NCBI GenBank assembly: GCA_946482565.1
Contig: CAMLSB010000091.1
Coordinates: 1 to 7,415, forward strand
Direction of reading: 5' to 3'
Length of the DNA stretch: 7,415 nucleotides
Source of the DNA: an uncultured Lysobacteraceae bacterium
GTDB lineage: Bacteria; Pseudomonadota; Gammaproteobacteria; Xanthomonadales; Xanthomonadaceae
This document shows positions 7,104 to 7,415 of this stretch, piece after piece (positions within the stretch are counted from its first letter, which is position 1; the number at the start of each line of letters is the position of its first letter). A program made the translations under genes and the position numbers. The notes under the pieces are model-generated. The model ran no database searches, was not told the DNA's origin, and saw only the letters and a program-made list of their open reading frames with translations.

Positions 7104-7415
7104 TCAGAACGGGATGTCGTCGTCGGCGAAGTCCTCGCCGCCGAAGTCGGCCTTGGCGGCGGCCGGAGCCTCGCGGCGCTGCGCAGGCGCGCTGCGCTGC
7201 GGACGCTCGCCGCCACCGCGCGATTCGCCACGGCCACCGCCGGCACCGCCGCCCTCGCCGCCGCCACCGAGCATCTGCATCTCGTCGGCCACGACATCGG
7301 TGGTGTAGTGCTTGATGCCGTCCTTCTCGTACGAGCCGTACTCGATGCGGCCCTCGATATAGACCTGGCGACCCTTCTTCAGGTATTCGCCGGCGATCTC
7401 GCCGAGCTTGCCGAA
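7104..7415 (-). CDS. ssb: Single-stranded DNA-binding protein SSB, 3' part (N-terminus beyond window)
   Basis: Homotetrameric SSB, which coats single-stranded DNA in replication, recombination and repair and recruits partner proteins through its tail. Only the last 103 residues are present; the frame is open to the right edge. The visible part starts in the OB fold with [27 protein letters not shown] and continues with [16 protein letters not shown] (residues 36-51 of this piece). It then becomes a glycine/arginine-rich disordered linker (about 50-90) and ends in the acidic tip [11 protein letters not shown]. The terminal DDDIPF is the classical partner-binding motif, which fixes both frame and stop. 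The ATG at 7292, within the OB fold, is not a real start. rmlB begins 8 nt after the TGA, so ssb may be the promoter-proximal gene of the rml transcript. Confidence 0.95.
   Translation of the reverse strand, partial: FGKLGEIAGEYLKKGRQVYIEGRIEYGSYEKDGIKHYTTDVVADEMQMLGGGGEGGGAGGGRGESRGGGERPQRSAPAQRREAPAAAKADFGGEDFADDDIPF

Noticed and set aside
7200..7270. GCC/ACC-rich repetitive stretch that could be taken for a microsatellite.
   Set aside because: It is the in-frame glycine-rich linker of SSB, a normal property of this protein family, and the codons are varied rather than exact repeats.
6106..7308. A 400-codon plus-strand frame antisense to rmlB and ssb.
   Set aside because: The minus strand carries two clearly conserved genes here. 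The antisense translation has no recognisable domain.

Overview
This window is high-GC DNA (about two thirds G+C by eye) with strongly GC-biased third codon positions, densely packed with ordinary-looking genes. The protein sequences and the tight ssb/rmlBACD packing suggest a gammaproteobacterium of the Xanthomonadaceae/Lysobacteraceae type (Lysobacter, Luteimonas or a relative). That placement is an impression from sequence style, not a database result.

Left part (1-3656): two unrelated peptide transporters diverge from a 157-bp intergenic region. On the minus strand is an OPT-family transporter whose C-terminus runs off the left edge. On the plus strand is a complete POT/PTR2 proton-coupled oligopeptide symporter with a TTG start. 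The intergenic region holds a clear TATACT -10 box for the POT gene, a weak candidate promoter for the OPT gene, a perfect 17-nt palindrome and a 14-nt tandem direct repeat.

Right part (3649-7415, all minus strand): the 3' end of ssb (single-stranded DNA-binding protein, cut by the right edge) is followed after 8 nt by rmlB, rmlA, rmlC and rmlD. The three internal junctions of the rml set are all 4-nt ATGA overlaps. Together RmlA, RmlB, RmlC and RmlD convert glucose-1-phosphate and dTTP to dTDP-L-rhamnose, the rhamnose donor for LPS O-antigen, exopolysaccharide or glycosylated products. The last gene, rmlD, meets the POT gene tail to tail, with an 8-nt overlap of the two coding regions and no visible terminator.

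There is no RNA gene, insertion sequence, CRISPR array or phage remnant that I can support. I found no previously undescribed system. The points worth a second look are the close linkage of ssb to the rhamnose genes, the structured divergent promoter region and the overlapping convergent ends. The many long open frames on opposite strands are by-products of the high GC content.
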